Assembly: GCA_965222835.1 (NCBI GenBank)
Contig: CBDCUQ010000004.1
Location: 1,116,001-1,180,000 of the forward strand
Source: CBDCUQ01 sp965222835
GTDB taxonomy: Bacteria > Pseudomonadota > Alphaproteobacteria > Rhizobiales > Hyphomicrobiaceae
Direction: 5' to 3'
Length of the DNA: 64,000 nt
The position numbers and the translations under genes are program-made. Within the stretch, counting starts at the first letter, position 1, and each line of letters starts with the position of its first letter. The notes under the pieces were generated by a model. The model did no database searches and had not been told where the DNA came from. It saw nothing but the letters and a program-made list of their open reading frames with translations. Shown here piece after piece: positions 17,549 to 26,811 of the stretch.

Positions 17549-19000
17549 GTGTTTCGAGATCATCCGCAAGGGCTTCAATCGCTCTTTTACGTCGAGTTGT
17601 GGGAGCGGTTTTCTTACTACGGCATGCGCGCGCTGTTGGTGCTGTTTATGGTTGCGCCACTTGCCGGCGGGGGATTGGAGCTTGAAACAGCCGAGGCGGC
17701 CCGCCTTTATGGCACCTACACTATGGCTGTTTACATGCTGTCCATTCCGGGCGGCTTTCTTGCCGACAACTGGTTTGGTGCGCGCCGTGCGGTGCTCATC
17801 GGCGGGGCCGTTATCGCGCTTGGTCATTTTACGCTCGCTGTCCCTGCTGAGAGTGCATTTTATCTCGGGCTTGTGCTGGTTGCGCTGGGAACCGGGCTCT
17901 TCAAGCCGAACGTCAGTGCGCTTGTAGGGGCTCTCTACGCCCCCGGGGATGAGCGCCGCGATGCGGGTTTCTCGCTCTATTACATGGGCATCAATATCGG
18001 GGCGTTTATCGCGCCTCTTGTAACGGGATTTCTTGCTCAGAGTGCCTGGTTCAAGTCTCTTCTCGCACAAAACGGATTTGATCCCGCCGGAAGTTGGCAT
18101 TGGGGCTTTGCGGCGGCGGGCGTCGGAATGACGATCTCGCTGCTGATCCTGGTGTTTCGCGGCAAAGGTATTCGCGACACGGTCGATGCCCCGACGCTTG
18201 TTCCGGGGTTCTTAGCGCGCGCCGCGTTTGTGGGGCTCGGTACGGCTTTGCTCATACTGCTCGTTGTTCTTTCCGATCGGGAGGGCTTTGAGGGCTTGCG
18301 CCTGTTGTACTTTGGTCTGCCCGTCGTCGCCGTGCTGTGGCTCGGGCTGCGGGAAGGCGCGGATGCAAGGCGTATGGCGGCTGTTGGCGTGCTCTTTATC
18401 GCGTCGATGCTGTTCTGGGGGATCTTTGAGCAGGCCGGTCTGTCGATTGCGCTTTTTGCCGATCAGCTGACGCGTCGTGAGTTTCTTGGGCACACGTATC
18501 CGTCTGCATGGTTTCAGTCTTTGAACCCGCTGTTTGTGATTGTGCTGGCGCCTCTGTTCGCATTGATGTGGACCAGGCTCGGCTCGCGCCAGCCTTCTAG
18601 CCCCGTCAAGTTTGTTCTTGGGCTGGTATTTTTGTCCGCCTCCTTCCTGTTGATGGTACCGGCGGCGGCTCTTGCTCTGGCGGGGAAGGTGAGCCCACTT
18701 TGGCTGGTCGGGCTCTTTCTTCTGCAAACCATTGGGGAGCTCTTCTTAAGTCCGGTGGGTCTGTCGACGATGACCAAGCTGGCGCCGCCGCGGCTCACGG
18801 GTGTCGTGCTCGGCATTTGGTTTTTGAGTGCGGCTTTCGGCAATAAGCTTGCGGGTATCCTGGGTGGTGCGTTCGATGCCTCGGACCCGGACAAACTAAC
18901 GGCGTTCTTCCTCAACCAGGCGCTGTTGGTGGCGGGGGCTGCGGTTCTGCTCTTAGCTTTGACGCCTTGGGTGAAGCGGCTGATGGGTGATGTGCGGTAA
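17549..19000 (+). CDS. POT/PTR-family proton-coupled oligopeptide transporter
   Basis: A 483-residue protein with about 12-14 membrane helices of the major facilitator superfamily. The N-terminus HPQGLQSLFYVELWERFSYYGMRALL contains the ExxER-type motif (ELWERFSYYG) that couples peptide transport to protons. PGGFLADNWFGARRAVL and FKPNVSALVGALY are the PTR2 signatures. The start is a GTG at 17549 preceded by a G-rich stretch; no better in-frame start lies between it and the tRNA. It should import di- and tripeptides across the inner membrane. Confidence 0.93.
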   Translation: MFRDHPQGLQSLFYVELWERFSYYGMRALLVLFMVAPLAGGGLELETAEAARLYGTYTMAVYMLSIPGGFLADNWFGARRAVLIGGAVIALGHFTLAVPAESAFYLGLVLVALGTGLFKPNVSALVGALYAPGDERRDAGFSLYYMGINIGAFIAPLVTGFLAQSAWFKSLLAQNGFDPAGSWHWGFAAAGVGMTISLLILVFRGKGIRDTVDAPTLVPGFLARAAFVGLGTALLILLVVLSDREGFEGLRLLYFGLPVVAVLWLGLREGADARRMAAVGVLFIASMLFWGIFEQAGLSIALFADQLTRREFLGHTYPSAWFQSLNPLFVIVLAPLFALMWTRLGSRQPSSPVKFVLGLVFLSASFLLMVPAAALALAGKVSPLWLVGLFLLQTIGELFLSPVGLSTMTKLAPPRLTGVVLGIWFLSAAFGNKLAGILGGAFDASDPDKLTAFFLNQALLVAGAAVLLLALTPWVKRLMGDVR

Positions 19001-19037
19001 GAAGCGCGGCGTCCGCTTGCGCCGCCCTCGATTGCCG

Positions 19038-20219
19038 TCAGCCGGCGAGCCTTGTAAAGCCGGCCTCAAGATCTGAAATGAGATCGTCCGGGTCTTCGAG
19101 GCCAACATGGAAGCGCAAGGCCGGTCCTTCAGCCGTCCACTTGGTGGCGGTTCGGTAGGGGGCCGGATCAAAGGGAATGACCAGACTTTCGTAGCCACCC
19201 CATGAGTATCCCATGCCAAATAAGTTCAATCCGTCGAGCATGCGTGCGACGGCGTCTTCTGCGGCCGGTTTGAGGATGACGGAGAACAAGCCGCTGGCGC
19301 CAAGGAAATCGCGTTTCCAAATGTCGTGACCTGGGTGGCTTGGAATTGCCGGATGCAGGACCTGTTCGACTTCAGGACGTTTCTCCAACCAGGTGGCGAC
19401 TGCGAGTGCGTTGGTGTGATGGCGGGCCAGACGCACATCGAGGGTGCGAAGCCCTCTGAGGCCGAGAAAGGTTTCTTCCGTTCCGGGACAGACACCAAGC
19501 GTACCGTGTGCGCGTGCAATGTGTTTTGCCGCACGCGCATTCGATGTGATGGCGCCCAGCATGGCATCGGCGTGACCGACGATGTACTTGGTGGCGGCTT
19601 GGATCGAGACATCGACACCGTGGGCGAAGGGTTTGAAGTAGAGCGGGCTTGCCCATGTGTTGTCCATGACGTGCCAAAGTTTGTGCGCCTTTGTGACTTT
19701 GGAAATGGCCGGAATGTCCTGCATCTCAAAAGTCTGCGAGCCTGGGCTCTCGGTGAAGATGAGACGCGTATTCTTGCGCACCAAGCTGTCAATCCCGGCG
19801 CCGATGGTCGGATCGTAGTATTCGGTCTCGATATCCAGGCGCTTTAAGATGTAATCGCAGAATTGGCGGGTGGGCTGATAGACCGCGTCGACCATCAGGA
19901 TATGGTCGCCGGCCTCGACGAGCGCGAGGATCGCCGTTGTGACCGCTTGATATCCGGATGCGGTTAATCTGCACTCAGCGCCCCCTTCGAGCGCAGCGAT
20001 GGCATTTTGCAAAGCATCGACGGTTGGTGTGCCGCGGCGGCCATAGACGTATGGCTGTTTGTGCGATGTGAGTGCGGCAACGGACGGAAATAGAACCGTG
20101 GATCCCCGATAGATCGGCGGATTAACGAAACCGTACTGGGTCTCGGGGTCGCGGCCCAGGTGCACCACTTCTGTGGCGGGATGGCCGGGGCGTCTTGTAC
20201 CATCGTCGGAATTGGACAT
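19038..20219 (-). CDS. metC: Cystathionine beta-lyase (PLP-dependent)
   Basis: A 393-residue Cys/Met-metabolism PLP enzyme. Phosphate-binding Tyr/Arg appear in YGRRGTPT and in the SGYQAV loop. D186 lies in VMDNTWASP, and the Schiff-base lysine K211 in QAATKYIVGHAD. The pattern YVYGRRGTPT and the C-terminal SWGGYESLV are characteristic of bacterial MetC, which cleaves cystathionine to homocysteine, pyruvate and ammonia. The start at 20219 (MSNSDDG) follows CAGGGTGACACG; an ATG 69 bases upstream lacks a site. It is divergent from the binding-protein gene. Confidence 0.92.
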   Translation of the reverse strand: MSNSDDGTRRPGHPATEVVHLGRDPETQYGFVNPPIYRGSTVLFPSVAALTSHKQPYVYGRRGTPTVDALQNAIAALEGGAECRLTASGYQAVTTAILALVEAGDHILMVDAVYQPTRQFCDYILKRLDIETEYYDPTIGAGIDSLVRKNTRLIFTESPGSQTFEMQDIPAISKVTKAHKLWHVMDNTWASPLYFKPFAHGVDVSIQAATKYIVGHADAMLGAITSNARAAKHIARAHGTLGVCPGTEETFLGLRGLRTLDVRLARHHTNALAVATWLEKRPEVEQVLHPAIPSHPGHDIWKRDFLGASGLFSVILKPAAEDAVARMLDGLNLFGMGYSWGGYESLVIPFDPAPYRTATKWTAEGPALRFHVGLEDPDDLISDLEAGFTRLAG

Positions 20220-20356
20220 CGTGTCACCCTGAAGCCGCGGATTGGGCCGTGTGACGCAAGTTGAAGGCTGGGTCAAGACCTTGACCACAGGCTCCAGTAG
20301 GGCAAAGTGTGGTCATCCTGGCGGGGCAGTCGTTAACACAGGTCCTGAGGTTGATA

Positions 20357-21406
20357 ATGCGGGGCTCTGACGTCGCGCGAGGACGTTTCTTCGGGTGGTA
20401 CGGGTGGCTTTACCTTCTGTGGGCAGTTTGTGCCGCACAGAGCGCGCTGGCGGCTCCACCTGTGCTGCAGACAGTGCGTGAGCGCGGCCATGTTCTATGT
20501 GGCATCACCGCGGATTCGCCCGGGCTTGCGACGGTCGATGGCAAGGGAACATGGTCGGGGCTTGGGGCGGAGTATTGCGGGGCATTGGCTGCGGCTGTTC
20601 TCGGGTCGAAGTCGGCAGTCAAGATCATTCCACTTACGGCCAGTGAGCGCTTCCGGGCGCTGGCGAACGGTTCTGTTGACGTGCTCATTCCGTATGGTGC
20701 GTGGACGTTGAGCCGTGACACGGACTTGGGTGTCCTTTCAGCCGGTGTTCTTTTTCACGATGGCCAGGGGTTTCTCGTCAATCGCGGCGATGCGGTTACG
20801 AGCGTGCTTGAATTGTCGGGGTCTTCGATATGTGTCCTGTCCGGCACCAGGGCAGAACAAGCGGTTTCGGATTTTTTTAAGTCGCAGGGCATGAAGTTTC
20901 AGGCTGTGGTCGCTGAGCATTGGGCAGACCTTGTCAAAGCCTACGAGGGGGGAAGTTGTACGCTGCTTACGGGCGACAAGTCCATGCTGGCGTTCGAGCG
21001 CAGCCGGCTTTCAAAGCCGGTAGATCACATCCTATTGCCGGAGCTGATCACGAAGGAGCCCATTGGGCCGGTTGTGCGGGAAGGGGACCAGGATTGGTTC
21101 CGCATTGTGCGTTGGACGCTGATGGCGCTGGTGGCCGCCGAGGAGTTGGGTATTACGTCCGAGAACGTCGAGGATATGCAGGACTCTCCGGTGCTTGAAG
21201 TTCGCAGGCTCTTGGGGACGGAACAGAATCTTGGTGTTGGACTGTCGCTGCCGGCCGACTGGGCTTTTCAGATGATCAAGCAGGTTGGCAACTACGGAGA
21301 AATGTTCGAACGCAATTTGGGTTCGAAATCGGTGCTCCGGCTCGAACGCGGTCTTGATGCGTTGTGGACGAGGGGCGGGTTGATGTACGCGGCGCCGTTT
21401 AGGTAA
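20357..21406 (+). CDS. Periplasmic amino-acid-binding protein (AapJ-like), orphan
   Basis: A 349-residue protein with a signal peptide ending around ALAAPP (residue about 36). The solute-binding fold follows: VRERGHVLCGITADSPGLATVDGKGTW at the start and FRALANGSVDVLIPYGAWTLSRDTDLG typical of AapJ/BztA general L-amino-acid binding proteins. The start at 20357 has a GAGG site. No permease or ATPase gene is next to it; a membrane-anchored TPR protein follows after 22 bases. It either serves a transporter encoded elsewhere or acts as a sensor. Confidence 0.87.
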   Translation: MRGSDVARGRFFGWYGWLYLLWAVCAAQSALAAPPVLQTVRERGHVLCGITADSPGLATVDGKGTWSGLGAEYCGALAAAVLGSKSAVKIIPLTASERFRALANGSVDVLIPYGAWTLSRDTDLGVLSAGVLFHDGQGFLVNRGDAVTSVLELSGSSICVLSGTRAEQAVSDFFKSQGMKFQAVVAEHWADLVKAYEGGSCTLLTGDKSMLAFERSRLSKPVDHILLPELITKEPIGPVVREGDQDWFRIVRWTLMALVAAEELGITSENVEDMQDSPVLEVRRLLGTEQNLGVGLSLPADWAFQMIKQVGNYGEMFERNLGSKSVLRLERGLDALWTRGGLMYAAPFR

Positions 21407-21428
21407 TTGCGCTCGCAGAGCACGGGGG

Positions 21429-22061
21429 ATGGCTCGCGACACAATGGTACACGGGTTTGAACTGACGGGCCTTGCCGGAACGCTCCTGCTGGCTGCGCCG
21501 ATTCTGGTGCTTTTGATCGTGGTGGTCCTCGGCACCCGTTACCGTGGTGGTCCGAGAGGGCGCGTTGGCGATGCGGGAGCACCGCTTTCGACATCGACGG
21601 CTGCGACGGGAGCAGAAAAAGACGACCAGGCCGCCTTAGATCTTGAAGCAAAACGGCGGCAAGACCTGCGCAGGAAAAGAGATGCGCGTGCGCGGGCAGA
21701 CCGATTGGTACGCGATATTGGTGCTGCCGAACGTAAAGGACCGGAAAGCGCGCTGGCTGCGCTCTATCTTGAGGTAGGACGGACCTTGCTGGTGCTTGGG
21801 GATGGCGCTGCCGCCGGAGAACAGTTGCGCAAAAGTTTGGTCAGCTCTCAGAAGCTCGGGTTGAAGCTTGAGCACGCCCAGGCGCGGATCGAGCTTGGTG
21901 ACCTGTCGGCGGATCAAGGGGATCTCACAACCGCGTGCGAGCACTGGTCGATCGCGCGAAGCATGGTTCATGACCTCAAGCGTTCGGCAGACATAGAGGC
22001 TGTTGAGGCGCGTATTCGCGACAATGGGTGTCCGACGGATTGGGTCCTGAACGACTTCTAG
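21429..22061 (+). CDS. Membrane-anchored TPR-like protein, unknown function
   Basis: A 210-residue protein. One strong membrane helix (about 15-36) anchors it with the C-terminus probably cytoplasmic, given the Arg-rich RYRGGPRGR after the helix. A charged coiled coil (about 70-100) is followed by two or three TPR-like helical pairs (about 105-190), for example LYLEVGRTLLVLGDGAAAGEQLRKSL. An alternative ATG lies five codons downstream. It is probably co-transcribed with the orphan binding protein. I recognise no named family. Confidence 0.72.
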   Translation: MARDTMVHGFELTGLAGTLLLAAPILVLLIVVVLGTRYRGGPRGRVGDAGAPLSTSTAATGAEKDDQAALDLEAKRRQDLRRKRDARARADRLVRDIGAAERKGPESALAALYLEVGRTLLVLGDGAAAGEQLRKSLVSSQKLGLKLEHAQARIELGDLSADQGDLTTACEHWSIARSMVHDLKRSADIEAVEARIRDNGCPTDWVLNDF

Positions 22062-22119
22062 AGTATGTCCGACCTCGCCGGATTCGCCTGGCCGGCCCAT
22101 TCCACTAACCGGCGCTGTT

Positions 22120-22155
22120 GTCATCCCGGCATTCAATGCCGGGATCCAGGATGCC
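22120..22155 (+). repeat. Interspersed palindromic repeat, copy 1
   Basis: GTCATCCCGGC opens the unit. CCCGGCATT and AATGCCGGG form a perfect 9-base-pair hairpin with a one-base loop, followed by ATCCAGGATGCC. It matches copy 2 in inverted orientation. Such GTCATCCCGG...CCGGGATCCA elements are scattered in many alphaproteobacterial genomes. Confidence 0.75.
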
Positions 22156-22255
22156 TGTACCCGGACGTTAGGACCCGGAACCGTCGCCGTGCCACACTCC
22201 GGTTCGATCCGCGGCCGTCTTCGTTTTGAGCGAAATGTTGGCGCCAGGAGAAGCA

Positions 22256-22285
22256 TGGATCCCGGGGTCAAGCCCCGGATGACAC
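22256..22285 (-). repeat. Interspersed palindromic repeat, copy 2 (inverted)
   Basis: Read on the minus strand this begins GTGTCATCCGGGG and ends CCCCGGGATCCA, with a CCGGGG/CCCCGG stem. The outer GTCATCC and GGGATCCA ends match copy 1, while the loop region differs. Confidence 0.75.
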
Positions 22286-22433
22286 GTGCGATGATCGATG
22301 CGCCGGATGTTCGCGGCCGCGTCTGGCTTTGCCGGGTTTGCCGCGCCACCCACGCCCAAATATAGGGAGTGGGCGGGAAGGGGCGTGGGTGGTTTGACGT
22401 AGATCAGACGGACTCTGGGCGGGTGTTGGCGCT

Positions 22434-25121
22434 TTAGCGCGCGAGGGCGGCCTCGATCGCGGCGAGGGCGTCACTGGCCTTGGAGCCGTCCGGTCCGCCG
22501 GCCTGAGCCATGTCAGGGCGGCCACCGCCGCCTTTGCCACCAAGGGCTTCGGCGCCGGCGCGGACAAGGTCAACGGCGTTCCAGGTCTTCGTGAGATCGT
22601 TGGTTACGCCGACCGCCAAACCCGCTTTGCCGTCCTCGGTGACGCCGACGATGGCAACGATGCCCGAGCCAACCTGTTTCTTGCCCTCGTCGATGAGACC
22701 GCGGAGATCCTTGGGGTTAAGCCCCTCGACGGAACGGGCAAGCAGCTTGACCTTGCCTACTTCGCGCAATGTGCCTGCGGTTGCTGCTCCATTGGAGGGG
22801 CCTTGCGCGGCGCCGGTCAATGCGATCTGCTTCTTGGCCTCGGCAAGCTGGCGTTCGAGCTGACGGCGCTCATCGACGAGGGCCTTGAGGCGTTCGATGA
22901 CGCCGTCGGGCCGCGTCTTCAAGAGCGAAGCGGCTTCTTTTAATGAGTCGTGGGCATGGACGAGATAGCCGCGCGCGCCGTCGGCGGTGAGGGCTTCGAT
23001 ACGGCGTACGCCTGCTGCCGAGGCGCTCTCAGATACGATCTTGATCAGTCCGATGTCGCCGGTGCGTTTGACGTGGGTACCGCCGCACAGCTCGATCGAC
23101 CAGGCCTTGTTGGCGCCGGGTGCGCCTTGGCCCATGGAGACCACGCGAACCTCATCGCTATACTTTTCACCGAAGAGCGCCATGGCACCCGAAGCCTTTG
23201 CGTCGTCGAGGGCCATGAGCCGCGTTTCGACGGCGGTGTTTTCAAGAACGACCTCATTGGCCATGGCTTCGACCGCCTTTATCTCGTCGGTGCTCATGGG
23301 CTTGGTGTGGACGAAATCAAAGCGCAAGCGATCGGGGGATACGAGCGAGCCTTTCTGAGCCACGTGTGTGCCCAGTACTTGCCGTAGGGCTTCGTGCAAG
23401 AGATGGGTTGCGGAGTGGTTGGCGCGCGTTGCCGTTCGGCGGGCATGATCGACTTCAAGCTCGACTGTGTCTCCTGCTTTGAAGGGGCCCTTCTCGACAA
23501 CGCCATTGTGGACGAGGAGGTCGCCGACTTTCTTCTGCGTGTCCGTGACGCGAAAGAGTGCACCTTTGGGGCCTGTGATCAGACCCTGGTCGCCGACCTG
23601 ACCGCCGCTCTCTCCGTAGAAGGGTGTCTGGTTGAGGATGAGTGCGGCCTCTGTTCCGGCTTTCAGAACCTTTACCTGTTTGCCGCCCGCTACCAGGGCG
23701 ACGATCTCGCCTTCGGCGGTTTCGGTGTCGTAACCGAGGAACTCAGTCGTGCCTGTCTTTTCCTTGATCTCGAACCAGATCTCTTCCGTGGCCGCTTCAC
23801 CTGATCCTTTCCAGGCGCGGCGGGCTTCGGCCTTCTGCTTCTCCATCGCGGCCTTAAAGGCCTTGGTGTCGACGGCGATGCCGCGCGGGCGCAGGGCGTC
23901 TTCGGTGAGATCGAAGGGGAAGCCGTAAGTATCGTAGAGTTTGAACGCCACATCTCCGGGAAGCACGTCGCCTTTCTTGAGTTTACCCGAGGCATCGGAG
24001 AGAAGTTTCAGTCCGTTTTCAAGCGTTTTGCGGAAGCGGGTTTCTTCAAGCTTCAGTGTCTCGGTGATAAGCGATTGGGCGGTGATGAGTTCGCTATAGG
24101 TGTCACCCATCTGTCGAACAAGCACCGGGACGAGTCGGTACATCAAAGGTTCCGAGGCCCCGAGAATATGAGCGTGACGCATCGCGCGACGCATGATGCG
24201 GCGCAGTACGTAGCCGCGTCCTTCGTTCGAGGGGAGTACGCCATCGGCGATGAGGAAGCTTATCGAGCGTAGATGATCGGCAATGACCCGGTGCGAGGCT
24301 CTATTCTCTTTGGTTTCCGCCACGCCCGTGGCGTCGACACCGGCCTCGATCAACGCCTTGAAGAGATCGGTATCATAATTGTCGTGCACGCCCTGCAACA
24401 CCGCGGCAATGCGTTCGAGCCCCATACCCGTGTCGATGGAGGGTCTGGGCAGTGGCGCGCGCTTGCCGGGGGCCTGCTGATCAAACTGCATGAACACCAG
24501 GTTCCAGATCTCGACGAAGCGATCGCCGTCGGCGTCGTCGGATCCGGGTGGGCCGCCCGGGATTTTCAATTTTCCGTCCGGGTCGTGGTCGTAGAAGATT
24601 TCGGAGCACGGTCCGCAGGGGCCGGTTTCGCCCATGGCCCAGAAATTGTCTGCGGTTGCAATCCGGATTATGCGGTCGTCCGAAAAGCTGGTGAGCTTTT
24701 TCCAGATTTTGAAGGCGTCCTCATCGTCGTGGTAGACGGTGATGACAAGGCGCTTCTTATCGAGACCATATTCCTTGGTGATAAGTGTCCAAGCAAGCTC
24801 AATGGCGCGTTCTTTGAAATAATCGCCGAAGGAAAAGTTACCGAGCATTTCAAAGAAGGTGTGGTGGCGCGACGTATATCCGACGTTGTCGAGATCGTTG
24901 TGCTTGCCGCCGGCCCGGACGCACTTTTGTGATGTGGCCGCGCGCGTGTATGGGCGTGTCTCCTGTCCGGTGAAAACATTCTTAAACTGGACCATACCGG
25001 CGTTGGTGAACATCAACGTCGGGTCGTTGCGCGGGACGAGCGGAGACGAGGAGACGATCTCGTGATCGTTCCGTCTGAAAAACTCGAGGAACTCTCTGCG
25101 AATCTCGCTGAGGCCGGCCAT
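22434..25121 (-). CDS. alaS: Alanyl-tRNA synthetase
   Basis: An 895-residue, full-length enzyme. The catalytic domain holds SSPLVPRNDPTLMFTNAGMVQFK and the class II motif 2 region RHHTFFEMLGNFSFGDYF. The editing domain has the zinc-type HxxxH in NHSATHLLH and the distant C...H of ELCGGTHVKRTGD. The C-Ala domain ends with GGGGRPDMAQAGG. It charges tRNA-Ala and clears mischarged Ser and Gly. The start at 25121 (MAGLSEIRREFLEFF) fits the family N-terminus. It lies downstream of a small coiled-coil gene and recA on the same strand, as recA-alaS often are in alphaproteobacteria. Confidence 0.97.
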   Translation of the reverse strand: MAGLSEIRREFLEFFRRNDHEIVSSSPLVPRNDPTLMFTNAGMVQFKNVFTGQETRPYTRAATSQKCVRAGGKHNDLDNVGYTSRHHTFFEMLGNFSFGDYFKERAIELAWTLITKEYGLDKKRLVITVYHDDEDAFKIWKKLTSFSDDRIIRIATADNFWAMGETGPCGPCSEIFYDHDPDGKLKIPGGPPGSDDADGDRFVEIWNLVFMQFDQQAPGKRAPLPRPSIDTGMGLERIAAVLQGVHDNYDTDLFKALIEAGVDATGVAETKENRASHRVIADHLRSISFLIADGVLPSNEGRGYVLRRIMRRAMRHAHILGASEPLMYRLVPVLVRQMGDTYSELITAQSLITETLKLEETRFRKTLENGLKLLSDASGKLKKGDVLPGDVAFKLYDTYGFPFDLTEDALRPRGIAVDTKAFKAAMEKQKAEARRAWKGSGEAATEEIWFEIKEKTGTTEFLGYDTETAEGEIVALVAGGKQVKVLKAGTEAALILNQTPFYGESGGQVGDQGLITGPKGALFRVTDTQKKVGDLLVHNGVVEKGPFKAGDTVELEVDHARRTATRANHSATHLLHEALRQVLGTHVAQKGSLVSPDRLRFDFVHTKPMSTDEIKAVEAMANEVVLENTAVETRLMALDDAKASGAMALFGEKYSDEVRVVSMGQGAPGANKAWSIELCGGTHVKRTGDIGLIKIVSESASAAGVRRIEALTADGARGYLVHAHDSLKEAASLLKTRPDGVIERLKALVDERRQLERQLAEAKKQIALTGAAQGPSNGAATAGTLREVGKVKLLARSVEGLNPKDLRGLIDEGKKQVGSGIVAIVGVTEDGKAGLAVGVTNDLTKTWNAVDLVRAGAEALGGKGGGGRPDMAQAGGPDGSKASDALAAIEAALAR

Positions 25122-25242
25122 GCAATTGCCTGTGTGGTGCCAGAGATTGGCGGGACGCGCCCTTGTAGCTACAGGGGTGTTCTCTGTCTACAGGACCGAT
25201 ATGGGCAGTCTTTCTGGCCCAGGCCATCGGTGAAGCGGCGGA

Positions 25243-25479
25243 TCAGCGCTCTTTTCCACTCGAATCCTCGGCCAGCATTTGAGCCACTGTGCGCGGTAGC
25301 GCACGCACCTCACCCTCGAGGGCATCGAATCTCCGGGTGAAGGCCTGCAATTGCTCCAACACCGCAGCATGGCGGGTGTCGTTGCTGTGATGCTCAAGGC
25401 GCAACACGTCGCCCATTGTGGCCACTTCGGTCTCCAGCGCTTCCAGCCGACGGGCCAATTCGGAATTCTCGGTACTCAT
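25243..25479 (-). CDS. Small coiled-coil protein, unknown function
   Basis: 78 residues starting at the ATG at 25479, which has a strong GGAGGAGGTG site. A longer GTG-started version would place that ribosome site inside the gene. The protein is largely one heptad-patterned helix (LARRLEALETEVATM; LEQLQAFTRRFDALEGEVRAL) with a charged tail. It resembles SlyX-type small helical proteins in style, but I cannot assign it. It lies between recA and alaS. Confidence 0.65.
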   Translation of the reverse strand: MSTENSELARRLEALETEVATMGDVLRLEHHSNDTRHAAVLEQLQAFTRRFDALEGEVRALPRTVAQMLAEDSSGKER

Positions 25480-25510
25480 ACTCCACACCTCCTCCGAGAC
25501 CACGGATCAA

Positions 25511-25526
25511 AGGCGGGGTTCCGCCT
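25511..25526 (-). terminator. Possible weak terminator after recA
   Basis: AGGCGG and CCGCCT form a 6-base-pair stem with a four-base loop, followed on the minus strand by TTTGATC. The T-run is short, so termination may be partial, and it lies just before the small coiled-coil gene. Confidence 0.35.
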
Positions 25527-25576
25527 CGATACCGCTCCGAGCTGCTTCAATTCGACAGACCGTGTTTGCGGGTGCT

Positions 25577-26725
25577 TCAGCGCCGCGCCTTGCCTTTCTT
25601 GGCAGGTGCCGCTTCGGCGTCGGGTAGCACGCCATCCGCATCCGGCGTTTCGTCGTCGCCCTCTGCCATGTCGGGCTCGAGCAACATCTTGTCGACAATG
25701 AGCCCTGCATTTTCGCGAATGGCCCTTTCGATCGCATTGGCGACTTTCGGGTTCTCCCTGAGGAACTGCTTTGTGTTTTCGCGGCCCTGGCCGATGCGCT
25801 CGCCACTATAGGACATCCAGGCGCCGGCCTTATCGACGATGCCGGCCTTTACGCCAAGATCGACAAGCTCGCCCATCTTGGAGATTCCCTCACCGTACAT
25901 GATATCAAACTCGACCTGTTTGAAGGGCGGGGCGACTTTGTTTTTGACGACTTTGACGCGGGTGTGATTGCCGATGGGCTCGTCGCGATCCTTGATTTGA
26001 CCGATACGCCGGATATCGAGGCGGACGGACGAATAGAACTTGAGGGCATTACCACCCGTGGTGGTTTCGGGGTTTCCAAACATGATGCCGATCTTCATGC
26101 GGATCTGATTGATGAAGATGACCATGCATTTGGATTTGGATATGGAGCCGGTGAGTTTGCGTAAGGCCTGGCTCATGAGGCGCGCCTGAAGGCCGGGCAG
26201 GCTGTCGCCCATCTCGCCTTCAAGCTCGGCCTTTGGTGTCAGAGCGGCAACCGAGTCAACGACGAGGATATCGACAGCACCTGAGCGCACGAGCGTGTCG
26301 GCAATTTCAAGGGCTTGCTCGCCGGTGTCTGGTTGGGAGATCAGAAGATCTTCGACATTGACGCCGAGCTTTTTGGCATAAACCGGATCGATGGCGTGCT
26401 CAGCATCGACGAAGGCGCATACGCCGCCCTTTTTCTGGGCTTCTGCCACAACTGAAAGGGCGAGCGTGGTCTTGCCCGAGCTCTCGGGTCCGTAAATCTC
26501 GATAATGCGTCCGCGCGGAAGCCCGCCAATCCCCAGCGCAATATCGAGGCCGAGCGAGCCCGTGGAAATGGCTTCGACATCGATCGACTTGTCCTTGGTT
26601 CCAAGGCGCATAATCGAACCTTTGCCGAAGTTCTTATCGATCTGTGCCAATGCGGCGTCGAGTGCCTGTTTTCTGTCCATATCGCCCATTCCCCCTTCGA
26701 CGACCCAGAGCTCCGGTTTGGTCAT
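25577..26725 (-). CDS. recA: RecA recombinase
   Basis: A 382-residue protein. Walker A is GPESSGKTTL, Walker B is ILVVDSVAAL, and the DNA-binding loops lie around LMSQALRKLTGSISKS and FGNPETTTGGNALKFYSS. The C-terminal tail is acidic then basic (AEGDDETPDADG...KKGKARR). It starts at 26725 with an AGGTGAAG site and carries about 15 residues ahead of the usual MDRKQALDAALAQI. It forms ATP-dependent filaments on single-stranded DNA for recombination and triggers LexA self-cleavage. A candidate LexA box lies upstream. Confidence 0.98.
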   Translation of the reverse strand: MTKPELWVVEGGMGDMDRKQALDAALAQIDKNFGKGSIMRLGTKDKSIDVEAISTGSLGLDIALGIGGLPRGRIIEIYGPESSGKTTLALSVVAEAQKKGGVCAFVDAEHAIDPVYAKKLGVNVEDLLISQPDTGEQALEIADTLVRSGAVDILVVDSVAALTPKAELEGEMGDSLPGLQARLMSQALRKLTGSISKSKCMVIFINQIRMKIGIMFGNPETTTGGNALKFYSSVRLDIRRIGQIKDRDEPIGNHTRVKVVKNKVAPPFKQVEFDIMYGEGISKMGELVDLGVKAGIVDKAGAWMSYSGERIGQGRENTKQFLRENPKVANAIERAIRENAGLIVDKMLLEPDMAEGDDETPDADGVLPDAEAAPAKKGKARR

Positions 26726-26796
26726 GTCTTCACCTATACGGCTAGCGTTGCGGATCAGCAATTTAATGCCCAGTGTTACGGCCCTTCACCTGTGGA

Positions 26797-26811
26797 GTAC
26801 CTGATTTGTTC
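26797..26811 (-). promoter_or_regulatory. Candidate LexA (SOS) box upstream of recA
   Basis: GTAC-N7-GTTC lies 72-86 bases upstream of the recA ATG, one base off the alphaproteobacterial direct-repeat LexA box GTTC-N7-GTTC. A second TTGTTCTCAT starts at 26832, but it has no matching half-site. Position and target support the call; the mismatch keeps it tentative. Confidence 0.45.

Larger units (their letters stand above)
22062..22433. other. Convergent intergenic region with palindromic repeats
   Basis: 372 bases between the convergent TPR gene and alaS. The region carries two oppositely oriented short palindromic repeats about 100 bases apart (listed separately), which may fold to end transcription from both sides. 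No ORF here has a credible start. Confidence 0.5.

Noticed and set aside
20220..20356. SAM-type riboswitch in front of metC
   Set aside because: The 137-base divergent spacer is too short for both promoters plus a riboswitch, and I saw none of the pseudoknot or kink-turn sequences of SAM-I or SAM-II.
24273..24932. A 219-codon plus-strand ORF inside alaS
   Set aside because: Antisense shadow of the conserved AlaS catalytic domain; no independent start signal.
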